Positions 10,950-21,870 of a stretch of 64,000 nt of DNA are shown here, one piece after another (position 1 is the stretch's first letter; the number at the start of each line of letters is the position of its first letter). A program made the translations under genes and the position numbers. The notes under the pieces were generated by a model that was given only the letters and a program-made list of their open reading frames with translations, was not told the DNA's origin and made no database searches. Source of the DNA: Acanthopleura granulata (taxonomy: Eukaryota > Mollusca > Polyplacophora > Chitonida > Chitonidae); contig JABBOT010000080.1 of NCBI GenBank assembly GCA_016165875.1, positions 42,841,477 to 42,905,476 on the forward strand, written 5' to 3'.

Positions 10950-11190
10950 CCCCCACCCCCCGGGGGGTAACGAAGGTGACAAAATGTTATTACGTCACTT
11001 CCAAGGGGAACAGCTAAAAAAAATTGTGGTCATGCTAAGTTTATAATTTGTAGAGAAAGGTCAAAGCTGTGGGTGGTGGTATGGAAGACCACCATGCGAA
11101 TGTTTGAGGACATATATTCCTGAGGTTGAAGTTGGAAAGTTTACTACGTAAATAGTAAGGAAATCAATGCGGTCGTGAAAGCTTTATATC
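10950..11190 (+). repeat. Dispersed repeat D, copy 1
   Basis: It shares ordered words with 41855-42095: AAGGTGACAAAATG, a CAyTTCCA block, GTTGAAGTTGGmAA followed by TTTAC, and GAAAT(c)ATGCG. No coding content was seen. The family is unknown to me. Confidence 0.55.
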
Positions 11191-12480
11191 GTTCTCATCA
11201 CCAGATAGACATGCTTGACCTTGGCACCCAGTTCACGCACGTGAGCTTGTTCAGGCTTAACCTCACCATGGAAACCTTCGCTCTGGCCTATAATCAGCAT
11301 ACATTCACTTGTTCCTTAAAATCATGCAATGCATATTTTGGATGAAGAGAATGCATCAGGTAGGCCGATTAATAAAACACTGACATCACGTCCTGTCTCC
11401 TCCCCGTGACCCCAGTGACGTTTTCTGTGCTGTCACAGGAAGTGATGTAAAGCGAACGTGGAGAGCGACGCATTCGCCGTGGGGAGTATGGGCCTTAGTT
11501 ACTCTCGTGTTTACAAGGGAGTGGCAACAAGTCACAATACCCGAGTCATATGACATCATAATCAATAGTCAGCGTTATAGTGATGTAACACACCTTTTGA
11601 ACATACCTGAACAGCAACCATCCATTATATCAACCGGAAGAATCACGCGTTAACAAAACGAAAATGGTGGTAAAAAAAAAGTCCTGGGAGACAGCGATCT
11701 CAGCGGATGAACGCAAGCCTCTTTAAAACCTGCACGGCTGCAAGGGTCTGTCACCTGCAATACGAAGGCGAATACCAAAAGTCACTGTCGTGTATTCCTT
11801 CAGGTTGTGACCTATATTCGCTCTTAGTAAAATCGAATTTATTTTCACTGCTAAAATTGCCTTTAGTCAGTTATACGTAACAGCATGGGCTCTAGACATT
11901 GATATATTGGACGTCCATGTTATTGCAAGCGAACTGCAGTTAGAATGCATATTCAAGTCCGTAATGTTAAACTCCACAATCTTCTTTTCGAGACGAAGAC
12001 TTCTTTGCATCGGCTGACGTCATAATTATTCCAAAATGGCATGCTGGATAATGGCCGGCGTCTTCAAGTAGAGACAACATGCAGTGACCTAAGTGCAATC
12101 GACTTTACCCTAAACCATGTGTCTTACATTGTCATGTTTGAAATTGTTTCAAGTTTCCGCCCCATATAACCTTAATAGATCAACTTTTATTTTATTTCTT
12201 GTAGATGTGAGATTATGTAATAAGAAAAACATCATAGTCTATTCGCGGACATGTATGTAGGCAATGTGTTCATACAACAGGGTTATAAATGGAGTTTAAT
12301 ATTATGAACTAGTGCTGCTAACTACATTTCACCTGCAATAACATGGGCCCAACATCGATGTGTAGAGCCTATGGTGTTACGCGTCACTAACAAAGGGTAA
12401 TTTTGGTAACAGGTTTGACCGATTTCACAGATCTCTAATACAGGCGACAAAACAAAAATAATATAGAAAGGACAAACGCC
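11190..12480. other. No gene recognised
   Basis: Unique-looking sequence with several CpG-bearing patches (11390-11500, 11990-12060) but no splice-bounded coding frame. Confidence 0.4.
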
Positions 12481-12481
12481 T

Positions 12482-12655
12482 GCGCTTGGTGTTTTACATC
12501 ATAGTCAAGAATATTACACTTGTACGACGGTGGCCAGCATTATGGTGTTAGGAAACCGGACAGAGCCCGAGGAAACCCGCGACCATCCACAGGTTGCTGG
12601 CAGACCTTCCCATACGCGACCTCATATGAATCCAGCGGGAACTGGGTGAGAGGCA
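12482..12655 (-). mobile_element. SINE family A, 5'-degraded copy
   Basis: Minus-strand copy. The plus strand shows the tail complement GGTGTTTTACATCATAGTCA, then GACGGTGGCCAGCATTATGG and CCACAGGTTGCTGGCAGACC. The poly-AAAT tail is worn away and the head is degraded. Confidence 0.85.
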
Positions 12656-13211
12656 GCCAAGTGTGAGTCATGCATCGGCTTTAAATACAGTGCGAAAGTT
12701 ACATGATCTATATACGAGAGGGACAAAGCCTTGCTCTCAGCAAATGTACCTGAAATTTCCATTCTAAAGTCGACCCAATTCTCAGAATCACCAAACCAAG
12801 AACAACTTTGTCAATGACGAAATCTGAGGTCATTAAGGGTACATGTATTTATCTGTTTCATCTGAGGACTTATTCTTGCTTAATCTAAAGAAGTAAAAAT
12901 GTAAATATGTCTTAAGGTAATTTTGGTTGTGTTGTGCGGATATTTAGTGAATTTTAACCATTCTTCAAACTATAGTGAGTTCGGAAACTTCTCAAACAAG
13001 CACCATCCAAACTGTAGTTTTGTTTTCCCAGAAGAAACCCCGTCAGCCTGTGTTTTGTGCAAGGGATTTACCCTTTCATTTACAAGCTAGGGCTTGGCCA
13101 ACGTGCAGTCATCACCTGGTACATGAATAAAGAGTAGCTGACATAGGCACTACGAGAACATAGTTCCTGGTGACCGTGTCATAATCATACGGATCTAATG
13201 TACCCGTGACT

Positions 13212-13530
13212 TGCGGATAGCGCAGCTGGTAGAGTGTCCGCTTTCGGACGGGGAGATCTGGGTTCAAACATGGGTCGGGTCATACCAAAGACTTTAAAAA
13301 AGGGCACATCCTGCTTCCTCGCTAGGGTGGACTGGTCGGCCCGGTGTCAGTATGACTGTGACTTGGTGAGGGGGCTTGTTGGGTGTCTTCGGCAAGTCGT
13401 CTCGGTGAGGCAGCACCAGCTAAAAGATACGGTGGAAATCCGTCCTGCACCAAGGAGACACCGCCTTCGTATAAGTGAAATATTCTTGAGTAGGGCGTTA
13501 AACAATAAGCATTCATTCATTCATTCATCT
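13212..13530 (+). mobile_element. Chimeric SINE: tRNA head and body of family C with a family A tail
   Basis: The head holds a perfect Pol III A box (TAGCGCAGCTGG) and a B box-like GGGTTCAAACATG. The body word GACTGGTCGGCCCGGTGTCA and a GGTGTCTTCGGCA word match the minus-strand copy at 23938-24245. The 3' end (GTATAAGTGAAATATTCTTG, GAGTAGGGCGTTAAAC) matches family A, not the GGAAAAATTGTTGAG end of the other family C copy. It ends in an ATTC microsatellite. The head is not an intact tRNA gene. Confidence 0.8.
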
Positions 13531-14286
13531 GTGGATTCTTATAATAAAGCTTTGACTGCTCTGGTTTGACTCTCCTATGCATAGTCTAATAGTACATGTA
13601 CACATGTGTCTGAATAAACCAGGGTGCTGCTGGAGTTCTCGAGGCCATGCAGGGGTCTGAGTGGCCACCTTCTAAGCATTTACATGAAGAGTTATAAGAA
13701 TAAAATCTTTAAAATAAATTGACAAAATTAGGGCTGATTTCACAATGTCATCGCTGCTATGGTTTGACTATCTATACTGCAGTCTTTTACACAATGCTAT
13801 ATCTTCAACTTTTTCTTATGCTTATTTGGTGACGTCTGACATAATGCGCCGCACTTCATTTTATTTCAAAGGCAATACGTAGTTTAGTAGTTATATTAAT
13901 GCTAAAATATTCAACTAAATCTCGCTATTTTATAAATTTCGTATATCAGGGAGGTTAGATTAATCGATAGTAAGAACAAGGCCCACTTTCACAAAACTTT
14001 TGGAACAAGGGAGTTTCGTGTTCGAACTCTTTTGTCGCTAAAGATTAAAACAGTCATGTGACTTGTCAAAAATGCTAGGCAAGGTTTCTTGACTTTATTT
14101 TACTGATTACCCATCTCATCGTGATCAGTATGTACAAATGACATTTCTTTCCTTTAGAAAATTCTTAAATTCACAAACCTACAACTCGTCAATTTTCACT
14201 ATACTTCGTTCAGTCTCAATTGCTTTTTGACACACTTTTCTTTTTTTGACTATATAGTAAATGTAATCAGAAAAATGGAAGATTCT
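13531..14286. other. No gene recognised
   Basis: AT-rich, without SINEs or supported exons. A weak acceptor-like AATCAG precedes an ATG at about 14276, just before the homologous segment at 14287. Confidence 0.4.
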
Positions 14287-14486
14287 GACGGGTTACACAA
14301 AAGTATCCAAGCTGCAGTAAAACATATCGTTTCCTGCTGTGACGCTGCTGTGTCGGCGTATTACGTAAATATTTGACACACTCACGTGCACCGAGAAGTG
14401 TGACGTATTACACGATAGAACAAAGGCGTATGTAGCTTTGGACACCTTTGTTAAAGGCGGGAAGGAGTTCTACGAGTTCACCATAG
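14287..14486 (+). pseudogene. Coding-like homologous segment, copy 1 (unrecognised family)
   Basis: It aligns with 20886-21090 over about 200 bases with few or no gaps. One frame reads AVKHIVSCCDAAVSAY and stops at TGA. A second frame reads TEKCDV then LDTFVKGGKEFYEFTI and stops at TGA. Between the copies, several differences in the second frame are silent (GAG/GAA, TTC/TTT) while the words TEKCDV, LDxFVKG and EFYE are kept, which suggests past protein constraint. The frames cannot be joined without a shift, so it is probably a decayed gene piece. Confidence 0.4.
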
Positions 14487-14749
14487 TTGCCTGACATTTT
14501 TGTCAGGCTACGTGGTAAAGTAGAACTTTCTTTACTTTTAACGATATTGGGAGTTCCAGGTCGAATCCTATTATCAGGTGTTTATGTGGGCATGCCGATG
14601 GATCCTTTTATGTACCATGTATACTTCTTTGAAGCTTTGTTAAGTGGCCCGGTTTTCCCCAAAATCAGCTGTAAAGACAGGATATAAATATATGCACATA
14701 ATATATACACAAAGCAATGTTTTGAAAGAAATGAGAGAAGAGGAAAACT

Positions 14750-14940
14750 ATGCCTGAAAAGGAACTTAAGCCTTTTAATGAACAAAGAAATGGACATACT
14801 GATAGAAGAAGACCACACTTCAATAACATCTTCAAAGAGGCAAACTATACCTGAAAAGGAACTTAAGCCTTTTAATGAACAAAGAAATGGACATACTGAT
14901 AAAAGAAGACCATACTTCAATAACACCTTCAAAACGTGTA
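14750..14940 (+). repeat. 97-bp tandem duplication
   Basis: CTGAAAAGGAACTTAAGCC starts at 14754 and again at 14851. The two units differ at only a few bases. The period is not a multiple of three and no gene is supported. Confidence 0.95.
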
Positions 14941-15479
14941 TATGTAAAGATGCACTGAACAGCATACTTTTCACTGAAAATCAAAAACTGTCGTTCATTG
15001 ACTCAAAATAAAGTGACGTCACGCATGAGAGAATATCAGCATATTTGTGGAGGATGCGAGTGTGTTTCGACATATGTATCGCGGTCAACCGGGCGGGCTT
15101 TTAACGAACACCTGGGCCTATATATGTATATATACAACTGAAGTTGTGTACAAATGTTTCGGGTATCCCCCCGACGATTGGCTGTAAATTTTTTACATTT
15201 TTAACTCTGTGTATTAAGTGTTTGCTGACAAACAGGTTTAAGTTCAACATTAATGTGTGCAATTACACTATATTCAAACCATACAGGAATGCAGGACATT
15301 TAATAAGATATACGGTATTTCCAGTCAGACAGGAAAACTTCACCAAACTCAATATCCAAACTCTCTGTCCCCCAACCCTTATTCTCTCTGTCCCTCCCCA
15401 CCCCCACTCTCTCTCTCCCTCTCAGTTAAAAGTGAGAATTTATACTATTAATTAGGTATAAATGTTACTTGTTCTAAGG

Positions 15480-15908
15480 TCATCTGAAATCAGGCAAAAA
15501 CTGTAGGAAATACATCATTTTGAAACAACTGCCACCAAATGCTGGGCAGACACTCTGTGTAACAGACAATGGACAATCAAAATGAAGATCAATAGTGCAA
15601 AATATGTATCTTGATGTAGTTTAAGTCAGCTTAAGTCTGTTGGAGGAGCATTTTTGATTAATTTTTAACAGATGCTGGGCAAAGAGATATACAGACAGAC
15701 ACAATTTTACCGAAATTGAAAATCTATACTTCGAACGATGAATCTTGTAGTCTACACTTGTACCAAGTTATGTTGAAATTGGACAGAAACTGTAACGTTA
15801 CTGAAAGAAATGCTAACATATATGTGGGCTGGATGAACAGAGAGATATAATGATTTGAACCAAATTTCGTTGAAATCGAAGACAAAATTTAGGAGCGCTA
15901 ACGTTTTG

Positions 15909-15944
<36 letters not shown>

Positions 15945-16120
15945 TTCGATTGATGTTTTACGACGTAGTCAAGAATATTTCACATATACGACGGCGGCCA
16001 GCATTATGGTGGGAGGAAACCGGGCAGAGCGCGAGCGAAACCCACGACTATCCATAGCGGTAGCGTTTTGAGGAAATATTAACAGATGCAGAAGAGACAA
16101 AATTACAGACGGACGGACGG
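15480..16120 (+). repeat. Old dispersed repeat E interrupted by a SINE
   Basis: The sequence carries repeated motifs of the type AACAGATGcwGrrCAAAGAG, with CAGACAGACA and GACGGACGGACGGAC runs. Such motifs are common in mollusc non-coding repeats. A SINE at 15911-16056 sits inside it. Confidence 0.5.
15911..16056 (-). mobile_element. SINE family A with a target-site duplication
   Basis: Minus-strand copy with a long ATTT tail (15911-15945), GTCAAGAATATTTCACATAT, GGCCAGCATTATGGTGGGAG and an abrupt 5' end after CCACGACTATCC. The flanks GCGCTAACGTTTTGA (15895-15909) and GCGGTAGCGTTTTGA (16057-16071) match at 13 of 15 bases, as expected for a duplicated target. Confidence 0.9.
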
Positions 16121-16121
16121 A

Positions 16122-17530
16122 CGACGGGCAACTTGTCAGCACATGTAAGCTCTTCTGGTCTTCGATCGGTAGAGCTAAAAAAGCGAACAAACGAAAAACA
16201 ACATATGACTTTTAACATCACTACAGCTCGCTGAACAACAGATGCAGAACTTCGGAGCAGCACGTCTCACTACCGATTGTAGCTAGCTGACGTTGTATGC
16301 ACATATTACTTTTGGAATGTCACTGCAAGCACATGTAGGTGTGCTTGTTCAGGGGCCGAGCAATCCGGACAGCGCTTATCAGCGTTTGTGGTAGGAAGAG
16401 GCCTGTGCCTAACAAATGTAATATAGTTTATTGAGTACACAGGCCGAAATACAGTCTAACTTACATCTTCAAGTTTAATGCAGAGCAATGGATGCATTTT
16501 TCTTGTCTCAATACTTATATCAGCTCCATTATGTTTTGGTTATTTGAGCTGACAAAGGTTGTCATACTTTTTCGGCAACTTCCAATTCCTGGAGCACGTT
16601 TACAATACCTCTCAACAACTCAGGTGATTGCTTCAGTTTGATTGGTTGTATTAACGCTCATAAATCAACCAAGCTGTGTCTACAACACAATATAATCGGA
16701 GCATTCCATTCGCCTCCATCTATATGTACAACTGGCCATTTGTAGTTGTATAATTAAATAAAATAGAGTAAAATGAGCAAACATTTTCAAGCTACAAGAA
16801 AACATCATTCGTGAGCACAAAGTTGGAATCTCTTTGAATGATAAGAAGACAGGACCAAAAGGTCAGATATTAAAAGTATACGTAACTGTAGGCTGAGTCA
16901 TCTTTCTCTGATATGCCGCATATATAGCCTGACATTATAGACCCGAGGAATCTACGAAAGTTACAGAATCAAAGCCTGACGTTACCAGTGCTGGTATTTC
17001 TCTTGGTGGTCAGTGGCAATTTGGGTTAGAACTCCAACATGATTGAACCTGCATGTATGTGTGTGAGAACCCTCTTTTCTCAAGCAGAATGTCAATCACT
17101 TTTGCATTCATTAAATTCTGACCCATTTGTCATAAGGATCTGCCAGAAATGCTACAAAAGGCATTATCGGACGGCTCCAGTGCGCTCAAGACCAAGTAAT
17201 GCCATATACGCCAGAAACAAGATTTTTATGGCCTAATTAAGGTGAATTTTGTATCGTTTGTTACTAGAACAATTACGGTAGGCGATTTACCGAAGAAACC
17301 ACGCACACGTGAAACACACCGTCGTTGAAATGTATTCAGTCATGTATTCTTGAGTGCCAACTAACCAACAACCAGTTAAGCAATCAAGTTATCTCAGTGT
17401 GGTATTGATAATATTGTAACATAGTTGCGTGCATTGGCAGGTATTTTCATAAAAGGGTAAATACCAATATACTGACGTGGGTGCTCTTCTGTATATAGTC
17501 ATAAAGAGGTGAGTAAATACAACACAGGCG
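16122..17530. other. No gene recognised
   Basis: No coding segment could be supported on either strand. One interstitial stretch near 17039 opens a 65-codon frame without family likeness. Confidence 0.4.
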
Positions 17531-17533
17531 CGC

Positions 17534-18372
17534 CCGCTTGTGGCATCAGCAGCCTCTGAATGTACCAAAATGTCCAAAGTCCCCCCCGTCAGCACTGACA
17601 CGCCTTCTTATGGCATCTGGAGTCTGTCGATGTACCATACTATCAAAAGTCTTCTGTCAATAATGTCACTCTCGCTTATGGCATCAAAAGCCAATCAATG
17701 TACCAAAATATCCAAAGGGCCCCCGTCAACACTGACATCCCTTCTTATGGCATCTGGAGTCTGTCGATGTACCATACTATCAAAAGTCTTCTGTCAGTAA
17801 TGTCACTCTCGCTTACGGCATCAAAAGCCAATCAATGTACCAAAATATCCAAAGGCCCCCCGTCAACACTCACACGCCTTCTTATGGCATCTGGAGCCTC
17901 TCGATGTACCATACTATCAAAAGTCTTCTGTCAACAGTTTCACGTCTTCTTATAGCATCAGCAGCCTTTCGAGATATCCAGATATCCGAAGTCCTCTGCA
18001 TCATCAGCCCCTCTAAGTATCAAAAGATGCAAAGTCCTCTGTCAACAATGGTACACAATCTTATGGCATCAGGAGCCTGTCGATGTACTAAATTATCCAA
18101 AGTCCTCTGTCAATAATGACACGCTCTCTTATGGCATCATGTGCCTCTCGAGGCACTAAAATATCCAGTCCTCTGTCAACACTGACACACCCTCTTATGG
18201 CATCATGTGCCCCTCTAGACACTAAAATATCCAGTCCTCTGTCAACAATGACACACCCTCTTATGGCATCATGTGCCTCTCGAGGCACTAAAATATCCAG
18301 TCCTCTGTTAGCCATGACACGCCCTCTTATGGCATTATGTGCCTCTCTAGGCACTAAAATATCCCCAACATC
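17534..18372 (+). repeat. Minisatellite with 66-69 bp units and higher-order structure
   Basis: About thirteen units each begin with TTATGGCATC or a close variant and carry TGTACCAwAmTATC or GGCACTAAAATATCC followed by CTGTCAAC. Up to about 17950 the units alternate between two types (one with GGAGTCTGTCGATG, one with AAAAGCCAATCAATG), giving a dimer of about 137 bp. After an irregular middle near 17960-18060 the array becomes plain 66-bp units of one type. Because 66 is 22 codons, long open frames appear on both strands. I treat them as artefacts. Confidence 0.95.
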
Positions 18373-18555
18373 CCTATAGATAAAATCGACCCCTGGTGTG
18401 TAAAATAAAATAACACGTCGAATGTCTCACCCTATGAAACGCTAACGAATCAACGCCGGTGAACAGCTGTGAGTATCATGCGACTGAATTTATGTTCGTC
18501 TCTTCCAGAATAGCGTCAATTAATCAGTTGTCATGTCGGCCAAGGAGGTTATGGT

Positions 18556-18983
18556 TTAATTTATCCGTTCGTCTGTCAGCGACTTTACGAGAAAAGCTAT
18601 GTTGGGTTTTGGATAAAAGTTTTTGCACAGGTTATCCTTGGGCCAATGCTTGGATCTGAATCGAGATTGAGGCGTATTAAACAACTCTTCACCACTGACA
18701 GATATAGGGAATTTACAGAGTGATGGTCCTTTATCCCCTGTAGTTGCAGGTTTCGTACATTTAGCTGTAGTGTAGGTTTGTGATATCATAGTGCCCTCTA
18801 GGCGGTCAATACGATACATCGTTGAAGGGACACTGACGCATGCTTTTATATATTCAGAGCCCTTGCCGTCAGTTGGGGTAACATTGACGGAAACAAAGGC
18901 AATCAGCTGGTCTTGGCAGTATTCAGTAGCGAAATGGTTCAATCCTACGACTCGAATCGTACGTACAAAGTTAACAGGTGAAC
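18556..18983 (-). CDS. Unrecognised coding-like reading frame, probable C-terminal exon
   Basis: The frame runs from about 18983 (in-frame TGA just beyond) to TAA at 18556. It contains the words EYCQDQLIAFVSVNVTPTDG, ACVSVPSTMYRIDRLEG, KFPISVSGEEL and NLCKNFYPKPNIAFLVK. Composition and use of Cys look like a secreted or extracellular protein, but I recognise no domain. There is no ATG near the start. The first in-frame ATG follows about 45 residues in. A TAG|G acceptor at about 18948 would fit a terminal exon. No partner exon on the minus strand was confirmed. A weak candidate with an ATG lies at about 19060-19165. Confidence 0.45.
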
Positions 18984-19234
18984 TTCAAAGTACACATAGC
19001 ACCATCCATCGTTGCACACGTACATGTATACAGATAAATTTCAGTTAACGATGTATGAGCTAACTGATGACTTCACTTCACCACCTACTCCGACGGTGGA
19101 TTCGAAGTCGCACGTCGTCTTTATGACATTTCCGTACATTTTGCATGATGGTTTTATCCTCATTCATCCTTTTGCTACTTCATTACGGCAAAATAGATGA
19201 AGGTATAGATTTCGTGTACAATATGACTGAACTC

Positions 19235-19495
19235 AGTTTTATTTATTAATTTATTTGATTGGTGTTTTACGCCCTTCTCCAAAATATTTAACTTATACGA
19301 CGGCGGTCAGCATTATGGTGGCAGGAAATAGGGCAGACCCGGGGGAAACCCAAGGCGATCCGTAGGTCCCTGGCAGGCCTTCCGACCTAAGACCGGAGAG
19401 GAAGTCAAAGTGAGCTGAGCTTGAACTCACAGCGATCACATTGGTGAGAGGCACCTGGGTCATTACACTACACTAGCGCGAAAATCCCTTCGCCC
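19235..19495 (-). mobile_element. SINE family A, nearly full length
   Basis: The plus strand reads tail (TTTATTTATTAATTTATTTG), GGTGTTTTACGCCCTTCTCC, GGTCAGCATTATGGTGGCAG, CCGGAGAGGAAGTC, then the tRNA-related head GAACTCACAGCGATCACATT and a worn A-box region near 19460-19490. Confidence 0.9.
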
Positions 19496-19620
19496 ACGGA
19501 TGTGCCTGAACCCAATTTAGTTTTGACTACGGATGATCTATTTCGAAAACTTCACAAACAGTTGAATTATTGGTTGCAATAGTTGTAAGTGAAAGCCAAT
19601 ACACGCTGCTCAACTTGCAG

Positions 19621-20634
19621 ATGACGGAAAAGTGACGCAAGATGAATTTCTGATAGGATGGGGTCGCTCATACACCCATCAGCATGACGCCGGCGTCAGT
19701 CTCTTCAATCAGGTCGACATCGACATCGACTAACAAGGACTTAAACGTGGTTTACTCGCAAATGGACGACAATGGTGAGTTACACAAATCAACGGGTGAA
19801 ATTATCTAAAATCCGCGAATCCCCTAACTGCCAATACATTTAAGTACCTTTGTATAACCTTACAGAATGAAGCAAAGGTTGGTAACATATAAAGGAATGT
19901 AGTTAGCAAGTTTTCATGATATTCAGGAATACCTTATATGTAATCTAGTGACCAGGTACAACTGAAAAAACGCCCTAAAATACTGCGGAGGTCCATTAAA
20001 AATGGTTTAATTTCAGTCGCCTACTGATTACTATCATTTTGACAAGATTCGATAAAGTTGCCATCATAGCTATGTCCAGAGGCCTTTTTACAGCCCAGCG
20101 TTATCCCGTGCGAGGACACGACCGAGACATGGAGAGTTTGAAATCATGAAGCTTTACACCACTCATATTATCTACCAACAACTTATTCTATTTATACAGA
20201 GTTCTGTTGTGGTGATAATTCCAGGGTTAATGTATTACTTCTCCTTCAAATGAAACTTAAGAAACTTACAGAAGGAAAGCTAGCTAAATTAGACAATGTC
20301 TTGGGAACGTTTTGATCATTCGAATTCTTGTCACCTTTTGTGCAGTGAAGCGCGTTTTCCCACGCATTGTCGACAAACTGGATTGACCACTGCTTTCTGG
20401 TATTACATGAGTAACTACGTCACCAGTTTGCCCACAAATCGTCACTGTAAAAGCAGGAATGAATAACAGACAAAAAAAAGCTTTGGTCTGAAATATTTTA
20501 GGCGGGAGAGGAGTGCGTTTCCGAGTGTAGGCCTGTATGTTTCATTGGTTTTTCGCCTCTTTTTTCAACTTGTGGTTCCTTTTACAGATGATGGAATGGT
20601 TGTGAAGCACGAATTTATAAGGTTCGCAGCGGCG
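19621..20634 (+). pseudogene. EF-hand calcium-binding gene, two exons with a frameshift
   Basis: Exon 19621-19774 follows CAACTTGCAG and completes an EF loop (DDGKVTQDEFLIGW). It then reads a spacer ending SLFNQVDID and, one frame over, DTNKDLNVVYSQMDDN. Exon 20588-20634 follows TTTTACAG and gives MDDN|DDGMVVKHEFIRFAAA, a perfect 12-residue loop (D1, N3, D5, G6, E12), ending at GCG|GTAAGA. Both loops are cut by an intron at the same codon and phase, as in repeated EF-hand genes. EF-hand proteins bind calcium through such paired loops. The frame breaks at the GACATCGACATCGACTAAC tract (about 19717-19734), where a one-base shift produces TAA. The middle loop has lost its Gly6 and Glu12. Upstream exons were not found. 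Pseudogene, assembly error and strain variant are all possible. Confidence 0.6.
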
Positions 20635-20885
20635 GTAAGAAATTTGATAAATCTAAAACATGTGAAATGAGACGGTTCAAGTTGAACATTTTATAACACA
20701 AGCGTTTCCTAGCTTCAGATTGATCGTCATTATTGCGCTCGTGCCTGGGTGGTGTCTTCTTGTTGAAGAGTGGTCACATTTACAGCGTTGCCTCTCTGCA
20801 TGGAGCACCATGCAGGAACACCATTATACTGATACCGGAGCAAGCAATATATCCGGTCTACCCACATGAGTGCCAATGGGAGACC

Positions 20886-21110
20886 CAGACACGTTACACA
20901 AAAAGGTTCCAAACTGCAGTGAAACACATCGTTTCCTGTTGTGACGCTGCGGTGGCCGTGTATTCTGGAAGTGTTTTACGAGCATACATACACCGAGAAG
21001 TGTGACGTAATACAGGAGCGATTAAAGGAGCACACAACTTTGGACCCCTTTGTTAAAGGCAGGATGGAATTTTACGAGATCCCCATCAAGTCCCCAGTGA
21101 AACGGGCGTG
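20886..21110 (+). pseudogene. Coding-like homologous segment, copy 2 (unrecognised family)
   Basis: This is the partner of 14287-14486. One frame reads TRYTKRFQTAVKHIVSCCDA and stops at TGA (21003-21005). Another reads VFYEHTYTEKCDVIQERLKE, then LDPFVKGRMEFYEIPI, and stops at TGA near 21110. It lies about 250 bases after the EF-hand exon ending 20634, and the first frame is in phase with that exon's end, but an acceptor could not be confirmed. It may be the end of the EF-hand gene or an independent fragment. Confidence 0.4.
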
Positions 21111-21111
21111 A

Positions 21112-21870
21112 CCGACTACAACATTATCACTTTTAATATCGAAGGACCGTCTGCCTTAATACAAGCATCGACTAACCACTGAAGTGAGACATTCTAGTTA
21201 TTCCCGCCTTGGATTTCCGATGTCATCTTCAAATAATGAGGTTAAAATATAATTAAACGTGTCGTTGTAGAATTTAATATTTATTAATATTAACTGTTGA
21301 CAGAAACATGATACACTTTGAGCGTGACCGTTTTACCATTCCTGGCCTCGAGGCACGCCGGGTCAGGCACAACTGATATGCTATATGGTATCCTTTAATC
21401 GATGCCTGTAAAGTTTTCCGCTGGCTGCTATGAATAAGAATTTTCGCAGGGTTTATTCTTGACAAACTGATAACAGTGATAATAAACTCGTCACGGGACG
21501 ATTTCAAGCAACATTAAAAATGTTCAAGAACGTGAAACTTAAATTTAAAAAAAAATATCAGATTTCGGACAAAAATACTTGGTTTTCTTCATGAAATGTC
21601 ATAACGCACGAGTTGCATATGGCTTAATTTGCTAATAAATAACTATTGCATCAAGGCACTACGGAATGTTTTCAGAAATGTCTTCATGACATATAGATTA
21701 TTGATTTGTGTTCACTGATGTTATCAAGAATTGTTCACATATATGATGTTGGGCCGATTTATGAAGGAAACCACCGTAAGTTTGACATATTGAAATAAGC
21801 TGGATATTTATGCTGTTGTGAAAACACTATCATTGTGACATTTACAGATTCACTTGGATTCACTGCTCAG
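21112..21870. other. No gene recognised; worn SINE scrap
   Basis: AT-rich. Near 21718-21775 the words ATCAAGAATTGTTCACATAT and GAAGGAAACCACC look like a decayed minus-strand family A SINE. Nothing else was recognised. Confidence 0.35.

Noticed and set aside
13210..13285. tRNA gene suggested by A box and B box
   Set aside because: The B box is imperfect, no cloverleaf could be closed, and it is the head of a SINE.
14582..14974. 130-codon minus-strand hydrophobic frame
   Set aside because: It spans the 97-bp duplication and AT-rich DNA. The duplicated unit changes frame, as expected for non-coding sequence.
18088..18379. Frames with 22-residue repeats on both strands
   Set aside because: Translation of the 66-bp minisatellite units.
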